Source of the DNA: Pipra filicauda
Lineage: Eukaryota; Chordata; Aves; Passeriformes; Pipridae
DNA: 64,000 bases
Assembly (NCBI RefSeq): GCF_003945595.2
Contig: NW_024104424.1
Span: 821,528 to 885,527 of the forward strand
Direction: 5' to 3'
Part shown: in pieces, positions 11,347 through 24,500 of the stretch
Position numbering within the stretch: the first letter of the stretch is position 1
How the letters are laid out: the number at the start of each line of letters is the position of its first letter
Translations under genes and position numbers: made by a program
Notes under the pieces: model-generated
Told to the model about the DNA's origin: nothing
The model's database searches: none
What the model saw: the letters and a program-made list of their open reading frames with translations, nothing else

Positions 11347-13149
11347 GTGAGTTTCTGTGTTTCTTTATCCTTTTAAAATTCTTGTTGGTGGTGACAAAGG
11401 CTGAAATGTGATGGAGTCCCTGAGGCTGTGTTGGAGAGGCGAGAGACATTCAGTAAACCAGAAGTTCATCACAGCTATTTTTTATTTCATGTCTCAGAGA
11501 AGATAGAAGGCAAAAAATATAATTTCTGTTGGTAGACTACTTTTTTAAAGTATGCAAAATTCTTGGCTCAGCTGCTTCTTCTGGATGTGTAAAGGAGTGA
11601 ACACCATAATTAAGGCCTAAGCAGGTTTGGCACCCAATAATCTAAAACTTCATGTGTGCTTTAAGCACATTTAGCTGCACTGCTGATTTAATTCTCACAC
11701 AGTAAAAAAACAACCTACCCATCTAGTTTTTTTGTGTGCGTGTCTTCTATCATGATGAGACATATATGTGATTGGATCATACTGATATCACTGTTCTTCA
11801 AGGGTTTATCAGTTCTACCTGCTATTGTACCTCTAACTGAGTAAAAACTTGAGTAAAACAAAAAAATAAATCTTGCTTAACAATGTAATAAGCCTCCTGT
11901 ACTGTCTCCTTCTTATATCATATATACAAAATGTTACCTGTCTTTTGGAGAGGTAGTGATATCAAGAAGACGACTTAGCTCTGTTTTATCTTTAGAGAAG
12001 CTTTTATCAGATAGGGGACTGTCCACCATGTAGTCTGCTGCTTTTTTCTTTTCTGAATTTTATCCTGTCTGAAAAACTCCCTGGAAGTTATAGTGTTAGC
12101 TTAGGAAAAGTTCAGGTAAGCCACAGTGTATTCTGAATACATTTTTGCTGCACCTCTGGTTTTCATCTGGATAACACTGCTGGTTTATTGTGGAAGGCTT
12201 TAGCTTTGTGTGCATGGATATTACACTGGGATATCTGATTGTCCCCTTTAATGCTATTGCAAGTGGGTTTTGTTAACTTTAGAAAAAAGGACATTAATAT
12301 CCAGTATCTTAGTCAAGAATAATTTGCATTGCTCCTGGTAATCATGTCATCTTTACTGTACAAACCAGATTAGAGAGTACCAGCACAATCTTAATGTGGA
12401 TTTTCTAGGGCTTCCTTCATTCCTGAACACTGACAGGAGCAATCAATTACTGTAGTAGTTTCATTGCTGTCTTCTTCATGACTGAAATAAAATAACCTGT
12501 GACAAATGAGTAAAGAAATCCTAGCTGTTTTCTTACACATTATATGTACATAAATTTATAGATAAATATTTATCCATCATACCTTCATAACTTACCAGGC
12601 ATAAAGACTCTATTCTTTACTTGACCTTTCAGTGTTTTCTTTGACGTCTGATAAGCTTTGTCATGTTGTTAGTAATATGCAACATATAGCACTTTGGAAA
12701 ACTGTCTGCAGAGATCTGTCATGGTTAATATAAAGAGGCATTAGTAGGAGAAAGCAGTTTTCATGCCCAGTATAGGTTCAACATTAATAAGTAAATATTC
12801 ATGGAATGCAAGAATTCCTCAAGAGAAAATGACCTGTAGTCTAGGCAAAGGTGTATTGTTGTGTCAGATACTTGCCCGCTCTATTCTTAAAAACTCTTGT
12901 GGAAGTAGTGGGTGTTACTGTCCCCCAAAGTAAACAATTTTAAGTATAGTATTTTTAGTATTTATCTAGTCACAGATTTAACATCCTCCCTCAGGATGTA
13001 CTAAGGCAACTACTCTGTGTCCTGCTACCGCTGCCATGGGCAGTAGATTGATCTCACCCTTAAAACACCTACTTAGATGCATGGAGGATGCTGTTCTCTT
13101 CACCCACATCTCTCCATTCTTTTATTTTCTAAACATTTTTTCCCAAACT

Positions 13150-13300
13150 TACTGTGCTTGCTGATCTCTTTCAGATTATTTTCAGTTTCACTACATTTTC
13201 CTTAAATGCGGTGCCCAAACAGGACACTAATCTGGCCCAGTACCAAGCACAGCATATTTATCTCATGTCACCTATTTCCTAAGCCTACCTGCCTCTTTGC
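13150..13300 (-). mobile_element. Decayed CR1-superfamily LINE fragment, antisense
   Basis: The plus strand shows TAAATGCGGTGCCCAAACAG followed by GACACTAATCTGGCCCAGTA. This resembles the antisense strand of amniote CR1 elements, where a stretch like GGTGCCCAGAACTGGACAC is followed by a run ending in a GTAC- or AGAG-rich tract and an ACCTCC segment. The upstream TTTTCAGTTTCACTACATTT also fits the segment that precedes it in CR1 (CCAGTTT...CATCTTTCTT). The copy is heavily mutated, has no open frame and its ends are approximate. Recognition is from memory of the family, not from an alignment. Confidence 0.6.
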
Positions 13301-14277
13301 AATTAGATAGTGAACTCAGATGGAAACAACTATTTTGTGAAGTGTAATCATCTGTGTTTAGTAAACTCCATCTGGCATTTATGGTGTATGTGCAAACTGC
13401 TGCAGGAAGACGCTCAGGTAATTAAAACCTTCAAATACAACCTAGTATAAATCTAATTTTCTTCAAAGGTAGTTGCTGTGAATATACCTCTACTATACCT
13501 ATTCCTGGCTCTGTGAGAAAAACAAGGCTATTTGCTATTCATTTTTTGACCTAATTTCCTTTGAAGTGAATCTTATGTATGTGTCAAGCATTTTCATGGG
13601 GTATGTTTGATCCCCAGCTTAAGCAACTGGGGACCACAAGTGTGAAACAGAGCTTCACTCTACCAGCAGAAAGCTGAGTAGTTCATGTTCCTGCTGCTTA
13701 GTCATATCACGAAACATGGGACCATTTCCTAGGCTGCTCTTAGTGCATTTTGCAAGCCCTAATTATATGACAAAGCCAAGACAAAAATATTGACACTTTT
13801 TAAAACAATGACATCATCCCAAACTATTTCATGCCTTTAAAAATAAAGGATGACAACTACTTCAGAAGATCTTTGAAAAGACAAAAAAAAAAAATCTAAA
13901 TTATAGATGTAATTTCAAACATTAAAGAGTTTGTATTATATTGATGGGTACAGATTTTTTTCCTCCCCTCCACCTTTTTCTACTCCGAGTTGTCCATTTA
14001 CTATCAGTGGTAGTAGGCAAATTTACAGAGTTAACTGCAAAGATGGAGGGTTCATATATTCAGGCTCCTTTTCTACCCCAATTTTCCACCTGTAAATGTC
14101 AAAGCCTGAGAGTGATCCCATTGCTTTAATTCATAATTGCATGTGAGGATTGATCTACCCCCAAAAAGCCCAGTCAAGCCCCTCAGGCTTTCAATACACA
14201 CCACTGACTGGGTGAAATTTTATGTTGTTCTGTTCTCAGAAGCAATGTCTGAAGCTTTGCATAAAGGAAATGAACAT

Positions 14278-14323
14278 GTATCCTTTTATATATCAATACT
14301 TTATGTATCCCTTTGTATATCAA
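14278..14323. repeat. Imperfect tandem duplication, 26-bp period
   Basis: GTATCCTTTTATATATCAAT (14278-14297) recurs as GTATCCCTTTGTATATCAAT (14304-14323), with two mismatches over 20 bases. It appears to be a simple local duplication within intron 13. Confidence 0.6.
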
Positions 14324-17300
14324 TGTATAATCTGTGATATTCATGCTATTGTACGAGAAGTCTAAGGGACAACGCAAAGATCACAAGTGCATATGTGAAA
14401 TTCAGGAAATCAGAAGTTGTAAGAAACTTTCCTACCTGACAGGGTCATTTTTTACCTCCTGAATTATTGTCACTGACAATACCACAAAAGACCTTTGGCA
14501 GCCTGGGGTCTGTCTGCTTACAGAAGCAAAGCCAGAAAAGAGAATCAGGCTGACTGACTGTCAGGATTTTTTTTTTTTACTGAGTCTTTGTGCCTGAGGG
14601 GATGTACTGTAATTATCTCCGTCCTCCATATCTATTCACTTTTAATTGAAAGGCCAAGATTGTATTAAAATTGTCATTGTCAAATTGATCTGTTTTATCC
14701 TTATTATTTTTAGATGTCTGTATGACAAGCGGGTGGACTAATGGCACAGCATGAAGTGGAAGTAAATTTAAGCTATCACACTTGTAGAGAGACTGTAATT
14801 ATGTCTCCCAAAGACATAATATTTGGGTAATCAGTAGAGGAACTTTGCATAGGTAGCTACATCACTGGTGTTCATGGCATTTCAATGCAAAACACTGTCC
14901 AGTTATTACACTTGCATGGATAACTTCTCATTAAATGTAAATCACTTCTAAAAATACTGTGCTTGAATGGCAATTATTCCAGTAGCCTGTACCCCCAGCT
15001 AACAGTGCCAGAGTGAGGAGGGTACCACAGGGTACACACAAGTTCTTTCTGTTATGCAGAAATTATTGCAGCCAATGCTTGACAGAAATCTGCTGTGCTT
15101 TCCCTATATATGCAAACCCACTATAATACAGTCTGAATGTTTTGAAGGGTGTGACAGGAAAGTAAAGTCTCTTGCCTGATAAGCACAAGGGAGAGAAACA
15201 GTGCTCTGTTATCATCGACTACTCAAGGAGGAGATAATTTCAAGATAAAATAATCATTAGGAAGGAACTGACAAGTAGCATCAGATAATTTTCAGACATG
15301 TGAGAGGGTAAGTCAGACTCGTCTCACTCACCTGGAACTCTTGTTCTGTACCAGCAAGATATCTCCTGAACTATCCTATTTCCTGGCATTATGAATTAAT
15401 GCCAGGCTTTTACCTTCAGGTTTTTCTGCAAAGTTCTTCTGGTTATTGTTAGAATCTATTTTTCTTGATTCTTCTCTCCCCAGGCCTGTGGCTTAGGTGC
15501 CTGTGGCAGTCACCCTGTAGCAGATTATAAATCAGAATATTGGAATGGGTTATGAAGTCCTGGAAACAGCTGCCTTGTGCTGGAGTGCCAGACGTGCTAG
15601 AAATAAATCGAGGACTTCATTGGCTTTAGATGAATTATGTTGAATAGGCAGATAATGCAGGAATCACAGCTCCATCTACAGAAGATAAAACTTCGGGTTA
15701 TTGCTGGCTCACTGATTTCAAAGCCTGAGAGAGGTTCTCTGACCTAGACTGCCTGGGTTTCCGAGCTACAGTAACAAACTCCTACAATTTCTAATACTAA
15801 AGCCTTCTTTCTACTCAAATTCAGGCAGCTTAGTTGGCTTCATGATAAGCACAGCCTTAAAGGGAGACTATGACAAAAATATACACAACCTGTACTTATC
15901 TTCAGAAAATAATCACTAGATAAATTACAAGTATTAGCAGGTGTCATGATAGTAATTTAAATATTAGGAGACTGGGAAAAAGGGGAATAAAAAAATAAGA
16001 GACAAGGAAAGAAACAGATTTGGGAGCCTAGTTTTTCCAGCTCCAACTCTCTGGTCTAGGAGAAAGTGTTTGGTTTTATTTATGGGAAGGTAGATTATGT
16101 AAGATATCTTTGATATTGGTAAAGGATATTACAAATAATATACTGAATATATAGCAGAAAAATGGAAATGTTATATTTGTTCAAAGGAGTTGAGTATTTC
16201 TCAAAAATAGGGGAGAGAAATGCAAAGGCATTGTCCAATGCTGAATGATCATGGGTTTTGATTTTAAAGTAGAGTATATGAAATGCAGCAAGCACTACAA
16301 TTTTCAAAGGAAACGGCAGTAGAAAATCATGCATTTAGTTTGATAAAACTCTTCAGATCTTCTGCATATATTGATATTTGGACACCTGCTAAAACATGAA
16401 TGTTGCATAATCCTTTGGGGGCAATTGTTTTTTTGTTAAAATGCTTATTTGTCTAAAAAGTATTTATCAGACTTTTTTATTGTTGTTTTTAAATTATTGA
16501 AAAATAACCAAATATAAGATTGACATTTTTATGATAAATTTGAGAAGAATAGCAAAATAAAAGTTTTATACTCTACTCAGTGGCAGTTGATTTTTTTTAA
16601 CTACATTTTAATACTCTTCTTATTTTTGTCTTGTTTATGGAAATGCTACATGTATCTGTTTGTATGGGATTACAACTGAGACCTAGCACAGAAAATTTGA
16701 AAGCCACTGACTCCTTGTAGTGGAGTCTGGGGTTGATGTACTTTCCTTTTTCACCAAAGCTAAACCAGAAGAACTTGGTTTCATGGAATTGGTAATCTTT
16801 CTGCAATAAAGCAGACCCAAAATGTTAGGAGACTAATTAATGTCATTTTTTTGTAAATGTGTTTCTTCAATTGCATAAATGACTTTTTACATAAGATTAC
16901 AAAGGTAAAGACCTTTTATCAAATATGATATTTCCTGCCCTTGTCTAAAGCTCTCATATTCTAGCTCTGAGCACATTTTTGTGTGTGGTATCTGGCAATT
17001 ATTTCTCTAGGGTTATGCAAGAAGGGCTTCATTTTTGTATCTTAACATGAAATTTAAAAAGTGAGCCTGAAGCCACCCATGGAAATTCAGTTTTTTGAGG
17101 AGCAATATTCTGAAAACTCCAAACTCAAGGCACCTTGGCCTGGCAGATGTGGTGGGGTTTTTGTGTAAATTTAGGATATGGCATCCCCCTAGAACTGACA
17201 TTAATTATTGGAAATCAGAGTTCACTATTAGTATGTGTAGGAAAAAGGTTGAAAAAGAGCTACTGGTGTCTTTATCAGCCCAACATCTAAAACTGTAAGA

Positions 17301-19304
17301 GGATTTGTTGTGAAAACACTAGGATACAGGAGAGCTTCCCTTGTTTCTTGATTGTCCCTTGGACTCACTGAGGGACCCTGGACATTTGTAAAGCAAGTAT
17401 AATATTTCTTATTAATACAGTCATTTTTATGTTCTTGGTAATGTTTTGGAGCAGCACTGAAAATGGTGAATAAATTTATAATGAATAGAAAATACAATGT
17501 ACTTTTTGTGACTAAAGAACATCATCTAATAGCTCTTCATCTGGCTTCAGTGATAAAATGGTGGTTTCAAATACTGCCATTTATCTTCTCTGTTCTATTT
17601 GTTGGTCCACAAGTTCATGTCTCAATTCAGTGTTTACCAAATTTTAAGGGTTGAGTGTGAAATAAAGGTTTTCCTTTTGGTAGGGAGCCTGATAAATAGA
17701 ATGGGATCCACAAAAACTGTATGCCAAGATAATTCCCTCCCTGAACTTTGCCAAGCCTCTAAGACATATATAGTGACATTTTGGGGGTCTAAATTGTGGC
17801 CTGAGTCAGGCCTGCCTGTGTTGCTTATACTTAATTTAATTTGGGCAATATTAGCCATGAAAATGAAGATGCTTAGGCTTCAGTGTATTTAGACTGCGTT
17901 TAGGTTTCTAATTAACACTAACAATGTCTGCATTGCTATTCTTAACCAAGCTAGTCCATATAAAGCTGGTGAGTGTATGGCTATCCTCAGTGCAGGTACA
18001 CTTTATGGGAGTGTAGGCAAAGCATTAATATATTTAAATCTTTTTTTCTTGCTGGTTACTCAGTGAAAATTTGAGCACTACCTTCCCACACAGGTTATTG
18101 TGAGGATAGGTGTATGACTGTGGTATAATGGGGCTTGGAGAGGTACTGCAAATAGCTAGTCTAGTGTGAAATCTTCAGAATATATTCTGTACTTTTTGTG
18201 TACCCCTAGAACTGGAAACAACTTTAAACTCTTCCAGTTTTCTGTATTCAGATATATTCACTCCAGAATTTTCAGTCACAAGTTTTGCACCGCTATCTTT
18301 TAGAACTCAATTTTCTCATGTCTGACTCACAAATCAGTAGTGAAAACCTCTGCAAAAGCTGGCACCATTGGAAATTGTCTCTTTCCTCTAATTTTCATGT
18401 TCCAGAAACTCAGCCTGAGGTTGCTTGTGTACATTTTACTAATTTAACCTATGGCACCAAGTGGTGGCCATAACCAGGGAGAGATGTTCCCCCAAGTGCA
18501 GTGTTAATTGTACTGGTACCTTCAATTCTCTTCTTACATCATTTAATGATGGCTTGCTTCTCTTATGACTGTAAAAAGTGTTCAAAACCACTTCCTCAGG
18601 TGACATTTTTGCCCTCTTGTCTCTGCACAGATGACCCCATTCAAACCTGTCTTCCCATGACTGTCTCAGGCACCTTTGGAACAGGAAATTTGTGCCTGTG
18701 GTCACAGTGGCTGCCTTGTGCAATTGTAGGCTTGGCATTAGTGAAACAGAGCAGCACCATGGCCCCTCATTTTCCTTGAATGTCGCAGAAAACACGGGGT
18801 GAAAACACAGTGAAACTAAGCAGGTTCCACACCCACAGGGAATTCCCTTGGATGCCTTACAGGCAGCCAAATCCAGCCCTCTTGTGCTGTGCAAGAGGAC
18901 CTGGGTTATAAACAAGGACCACATACCGGTTTTTCAATCTTTAATGTTGTATGACTGTAGTGCCAGTTTACAAACATTTTAGAACTTAAAACCAACCATA
19001 CTTAGCTAACCATTTACTCTTACCTGTGCATATTATGCTACACATATATATATATGTAAGTGCATACGGTATGTATACTACACTATATATCTATAACTTC
19101 AGTAGATTTTGCAGTGTAGTGTATTTTATGCTCTAGATTGTCCCAGATGCTTTCATAACAAATGGCAGTAACACTTCCCAGCTTACACTGGTTTTTTTTA
19201 CACCAGTATAATGATAATTGAGAATCTCAGAGATAAAATAATCAATCATGCAAAATCATATTCATTGCAGTGCTGTAGATTATTTTATTTTGTTCTGCTT
19301 CCAG

Positions 19305-19454
19305 GGGGGCAAGATTCCCATCCGATGGACATCCCCAGAAGCCATTGCCTATCGGAAGTTCACATCAGCCAGTGATGCCTGGAGCTATGGGATTGTTCTC
19401 TGGGAGGTGATGTCTTATGGAGAGAGACCATACTGGGAGATGTCCAACCAAGAT
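19305..19454 (+). CDS. EPHA3: EPHA3 exon 14: kinase C-lobe (P+1 loop, alpha-F)
   Basis: This 150-bp exon has 50 complete codons in phase 0 at both ends. It carries the P+1 loop [19 protein letters not shown] (the SPE is the APE-equivalent), the alpha-F motif SDAWSYG with the conserved Asp, and [22 protein letters not shown], the tyrosine-kinase-specific C-lobe. The acceptor is CTTCCAG and the donor a consensus GTAAGT. One residue stands out: the alpha-F motif reads DAW where Eph receptors and most tyrosine kinases have DVW, so Ala replaces Val at about residue 807. The invariant Asp and Trp are kept, so the change is probably tolerated. The 150-bp size is the Eph standard. Confidence 0.96.
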
Positions 19455-21392
19455 GTAAGTCTATTGTTATCTGAGTGATGTTCTCAAATAAAGAATCAAG
19501 CTGTGAAGGGAACCGAAGCATAATGAAACCAGGTGGCTCTGAGGTTTTGATTGAATAAGATTTGGAGATGAAAATCTCCACTCCCTGGTCAACTAGAAGT
19601 TCATTAGAACTTAACAAAGAGCCACCATCTTTATAGCAGGGTATTTTGGAGCTCTGGTAGAGAATTTTATCACATTGGTGATTTTCTGTAGGATGATTCA
19701 AAGAATTCCACTGCAATGAGGTCATTACCTTTTACATTCCTTAGTTTATTGTTAGAAAGCCCTCCTAAATTTCTGTTGATCAGCTTTGGTTCCACTCATA
19801 TAATATACTGGAGAAGTTTTCTGTAAATGTCAAATACACAGAATAAATTGCTCTTGGCACTTGTGAAAAAGAGAAGCAAAGCATTTCTACTAAGAGTTTA
19901 ATGAAACCAAAATGCTTCTGGAAATAATCAATGGATAAAAAAGAGTAGAGTGATCTGATTAGACGACTTCCAATACAGGCTTCTTTGTTACATTAGTAAA
20001 ACTGTCCAACCCTGCAATCCAAATGATTAATGGATCTCTCCCAGTATTTTTTAAAGAAGCATAACATTTCCCCAAATAAGATTTTTAATATATCTATTTT
20101 TGATTCTTTTTCTGTTGCTTTATTAATTTTAAATTTATTCCACGGGAGTTACTTATGAACCAAATTTTCTGAAGTGCAGTCATTAATACAAATAGATTCT
20201 CCAGGGAGCTGATATATATTGTTACTAGCCCTAAATTTAAAAAAAAAAAAAAAAGTCCATAACAGTTGTAGTCAGACATTTTCTGTAGTACTTTATATTA
20301 AACAAGGAAAAAGAGAAGAAAACTTTCTTTCAAATGAATGCACCTCTGGAATCCAGGTCTCTGCACAAAACAATGTGTTTCTATTAATTGGTCCTGAACA
20401 TTTTCTCTATTGTTTGTGGAGATTAATGTATCCTGTTACATGGGCTGACATACCACTGGAATGCCTTTAAGAATATCACATTAAAATCAGAAACAGAAGG
20501 ATTAACCTATTTATGTGCCTCTCCTTCATGGCTGCTTAAACCATAAACTGTTTTCCTATCCCTGTTCTGACTCAGAATAGTTTGTCCTGCTTTTCAGTTA
20601 ACTGATCCAGATAAAAATGAAAGATTAACAGAATATGGCTTTGTCATTTTCTAGTTTGAATCCATTGGCATACGCCTGATCAAGAGGTGTTAGATTCTAG
20701 TGAAAAAAGCTTCTGAACAGTGTAAATTCTAAACTAGTCTTTTGTGTGTGTATGTGTCAATTTTTAAAAATTATAGACAGTCTAGACAAATTTTATCAGT
20801 TTGGGAAAATGATACAAGAATTGGGCTGGCACTGCCTAGTAGCACATGCATGGTTTTCCTTCAGGTAAGTTTTAACGATATTTTCTGGCCCTGTGAGGTC
20901 ATCCCCAAGATCTTCTGTCTGTCAGTTCAGGATGTCCCCTGAGAGGGTAGGTTGATTTTCTGCAGGGTGGGTTGTTCATTCTGTTGGTGTTTTGGATGCA
21001 CTGTCCACTGGAGAATGTGGGAAGTGTGTGCTGCTAAGGGTCATCGGTGGAGAGAAATTCAAGACCTTTTGAAGTTTGGCATACTTAAGCAAGCACCCAC
21101 TAACTGCAGCTTTTGTTTATGGATTTAGTTCAACTGAGTGTGAGTTTTGGAGATCCTTTCTACACACTCACCTTCCTCAAAGTCACACACTGTATCTTAA
21201 CTCCCCTTCCTCTATGTCTAATCTGCTGCCTGGTTTACTTTGCAGATAAACGAGAGGCATTGCGAGACGAGACAATTAGTGAATAAACACATTTGTTTAA
21301 ACACAGAATGTCCACGTTAGTGCTCACAGAACTGATAAAAACAAGTCGGTGTAAGTGCCTTTAAGTTCTCAAAAACTTTTCTCCTTGTGCAG
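19455..21392 (+). other. EPHA3: EPHA3 intron 14
   Basis: This phase-0 intron of about 1.9 kb runs from donor GTAAGT to acceptor TTGTGCAG. It contains a 16-nt A run at 20239-20254 and nothing else I can identify. Confidence 0.85.
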
Positions 21393-21586
21393 GTGATTAA
21401 GGCTGTGGATGAAGGGTACCGCCTGCCACCTCCCATGGACTGCCCAGCTGCCTTGTATCAGCTTATGCTGGACTGCTGGCAGAAAGACAGGAACAACAGA
21501 CCCAAGTTTGAGCAGATTGTCAGCATCCTGGACAAGCTGATCCGTAATCCCAGCAGTCTGAAAATAATCACCAACGCGGCAGCAAG
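21393..21586 (+). CDS. EPHA3: EPHA3 exon 15: end of the kinase domain
   Basis: This 194-bp exon has 64 complete codons plus the first two bases of an Arg codon. It encodes [20 protein letters not shown], then [20 protein letters not shown] with the CW...RP signature of the last kinase subdomain, and then the linker toward SAM ([17 protein letters not shown]). The size and phase 2 at its 3' end fit the Eph pattern. The donor is AG|GTGACA, which lacks the usual G at +5 and is the weakest of the donors seen in this gene. If this donor were skipped, the frame would read AGG TGA and stop at once, giving a kinase-complete protein without SAM and the PDZ tail. The next exon restores Arg (AG|G) and continues PSNLLLDQSN, which supports splicing at this site. 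Confidence 0.95.
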
Positions 21587-24500
21587 GTGACATATTACGT
21601 CTTACATTGCACGTACATAAACGTCTTTGATTTCTTCATTTTCCATGATTAGACTTTGTCCACTTTGTTTGCTGCCTCTTCAACTTTAAACTGTAGCTGT
21701 TTGTAATCCTGAAGGCTACAGTGCTTCCTGGCTGTTCCTTTGAGAGAAGGATTTGATGTTATCATTTTTATTATTGCTGTTATTTTTATTAATTATTTGC
21801 TATTGTTTATCCAATTTGTGAAAAGCTTTTATGCTAGAGATATGGAACCCATAGTAAGATTGGGCAGAGTTTTTTGGGAAAAATAGAGATGGCAGATTTG
21901 GCCATCATGGGATCTTCCTTTTCCTTCTGACCTTTCGTGGTGTTTTAAATGCTTTTAGTATTTCATAGGTTACAGCTGGCCATGTTCCTAGGTAACTTTC
22001 TTAGTTGGGTCCAAATACACTTTTATGCTTTTCTCTGACAAGTCACCTTAACTTTAATCACATTAATAATCTTTTTGTTTTCAGTAGGACTCACAGACAT
22101 AAAAATGAACTTACTTTCCCTGCTAGATCAGTGTGTTAACAAGGAATTAACTTTCAACCTGTGCAGTATTCCTAATTGCATTAAAAACATTCATTTTTAA
22201 TCCTGGTTTTTCAACACACTCTGGAACTTCACTCCAATGAGATGATGATTATCTCATTGAGAGCAAGCAGTTGAAGAGTGTGTTTACACCTAAGGGCATA
22301 ATGAGGATGTAGTGAAAGAGGAGCTTTAGTTAAGTAGGGTTAAAGTGAGTTGCTTTATAAAATGTGCAAAATGTCATACTCTCACTGAAGTGATGTAAAA
22401 GATGTAAAATTGCCTCCTTTTCCCTGCCCCCTGGCTTTGTATTGCAGCCTGAGCTGGAGATTGACGATTATAATTACCTCCTTCTGCCACTCCAGAGATG
22501 AGAAAAAATATATACTGAGAGAATATGGCTTGCACACTAATTGTGTTTCAATAATTTGTTTGGTGAGCCTTTAACACATAGTAAACCAACATACTTATAG
22601 AAGCAATTATTTCTGTTACCTGGCAGGTAACAGAAAATGAAAACAACAAAAACAACACAACACATTTTGGGGATAGCAACCAAACTGTTTAAACACCATC
22701 TTCTCAGTCAAGTACATTCCTTCCAAGCATCTTGGCAAATGATTGGTACAAATATTTATTTTATAGGGATATACTGCATCATTCTGCTGAATAGGGGGGT
22801 TGGGAATCGTAACTATCTTGTTTTGGTTTGGAGATTTGATTGCAAAAACCAATACTGCATATTTAGTGTTCCAAACAGAAGCAAAATGTTCCCTGTTTAC
22901 TGTCCTTCCAGTTACAGATTTGAACCACAACAGAGCTGAAAACAATGTTGAACCATAGTTTCCATTTACCTTGTTCATAGCCAGGAAAAGCTGATATCCT
23001 CTAGTGGAGACCAAAATCAGTCTGAGTGCTGTTTGCACCTGCTGGGGTCTGTGCAGGAGCTCCACAGTGTGATATTGTTCTCTCCTGCCTCCGTCTCACT
23101 CTCTTTGCTCCTATTTCATTATGTTCTTTATTGGCACAGCTCGCAGAGGCTCCACATCCATAGCACAATGCCATGGTCTCTGCTCATGGCCCAGCATGGG
23201 GAAGGAAGGAGACTGCTGACATGGCAGGGAACTTCTCACAGCTGCTTTAGCTGAGCTCTCAGTGAAGTGCTCCTTGTGGCAGACTGTTGCTTTCACCTTC
23301 ATATGGAGCACATTTCTGAGGAGGGGAGCGTCAAAGGGGATTTTTATTCCTTCCTTCCGACTGCCTTTCCACTGTTACATCCCTACACATTCCCAAGCAG
23401 TGCAATCTCCCTTCCTGCAGCTTCTCACTCCCTGGTGACAGACAGGGGACTGTGGGGTGCAGATCATGGGCACATGGTTGATTCCAAGTGCTGCCCCTCT
23501 AGGAAGGACTTTACTGCAGTTCAGGGAACGTGTGGTCCATGACCTCTACATCTCACTCTTGCCCTGTCAGTGTCTGCAGGTCAACCTAGGCTATCCTTAA
23601 ATACAATCACAAATGACAAATGAGGAGTGCTGGGCAGTCCTATGCACATTTGGATCACAACCATTGTCGCAATAGACTAATCTCAAACTTCAGACATGGC
23701 CAAGAAGCTGCATCCAGCTCTACACCCCATCCATGTCCTGCAGAAAGGCGCAGCTGGCAGGGAACATGCCCCCCTTCTGCAGCAGGAGCCAGTGGTGCTG
23801 CTGGCCAGGGACTGAGCACTGGAGGTTCAGCACTACTTTTTGACAGGCTGACAGAGAAAAATGAAGAAGAAAAATGAGAAGCCAGACTTAAAATGGGTTT
23901 GGGTCTTGCTGTAGCCTTGGGTACAGAAATATGTAACTGATACCAAAGGGTGGCAAGTCAGGGCAGCTCCTTGAGAAGGAGACATAGTGGGATTCTTGCC
24001 AATACTCTTCTGCTGTCAGCAACCAGAGAGGGACAGGCATCACTGCAGGGGTAAAGCACTCAGTGACTCAGCCCCCAGGGCTCAGGGGATTGCACCAGCT
24101 CAAATGGCTGCTCTCAGTTGTTATTTGAGGCTGTAGCACTCCCGTAGCACCTCTCCTCCTACCCATAATAAGCAATTAATCTAAATTATAGGGGTCCCAG
24201 CTCTCTTTTACCCATGTCTGTGGTGCTACTGGAGGAATGCTAGAGCTTTATGCCCACCATATGCTTGTAGGTGTTCAGAATGTATTTGGTCAAGGAAAAT
24301 GTTTAACCTGACAACGTCTGTTGCAGATGCAAAACCTGTGTCTTCTTACAGATTTTAGAGCTCATGTTTGTTTAAAATACAGCACTGTTGTATCCTATTA
24401 AAAAACATATTGCTGGAGGTGCATACGATATCCCTGTCCTCTGGGTAAGTTGCTGTTAACTGACCTCAGCTGAAGGATGTGCTTGACTGTACATCTGATT

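Larger units (their letters stand above)
11347..19304 (+). other. EPHA3: EPHA3 intron 13
   Basis: This phase-0 intron of about 8 kb runs from donor GTGAGT to acceptor CTTCCAG. It contains a decayed CR1 fragment near 13150-13300, an imperfect 26-bp tandem duplication at 14278-14323 and a short TA run near 19043. The longest open frame (minus strand, 18439-18924, 161 codons) has no recognisable motif and is treated as chance. Confidence 0.85.

Noticed and set aside
18439..18924. 161-codon open frame on the minus strand in intron 13
   Set aside because: No recognisable motif, hydrophobic pattern or splice context; overlaps a 92-codon frame on the other strand. Length is within chance for a window this size.
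19043..19056. TA microsatellite before exon 14
   Set aside because: Only a few units in AT-rich DNA; not distinctive enough to annotate.
22616..23065. 149-codon minus-strand frame in intron 15
   Set aside because: Overlaps a 100-codon plus-strand frame; no domain, and too far from EPHA3 splice sites to be an alternative exon on that strand.
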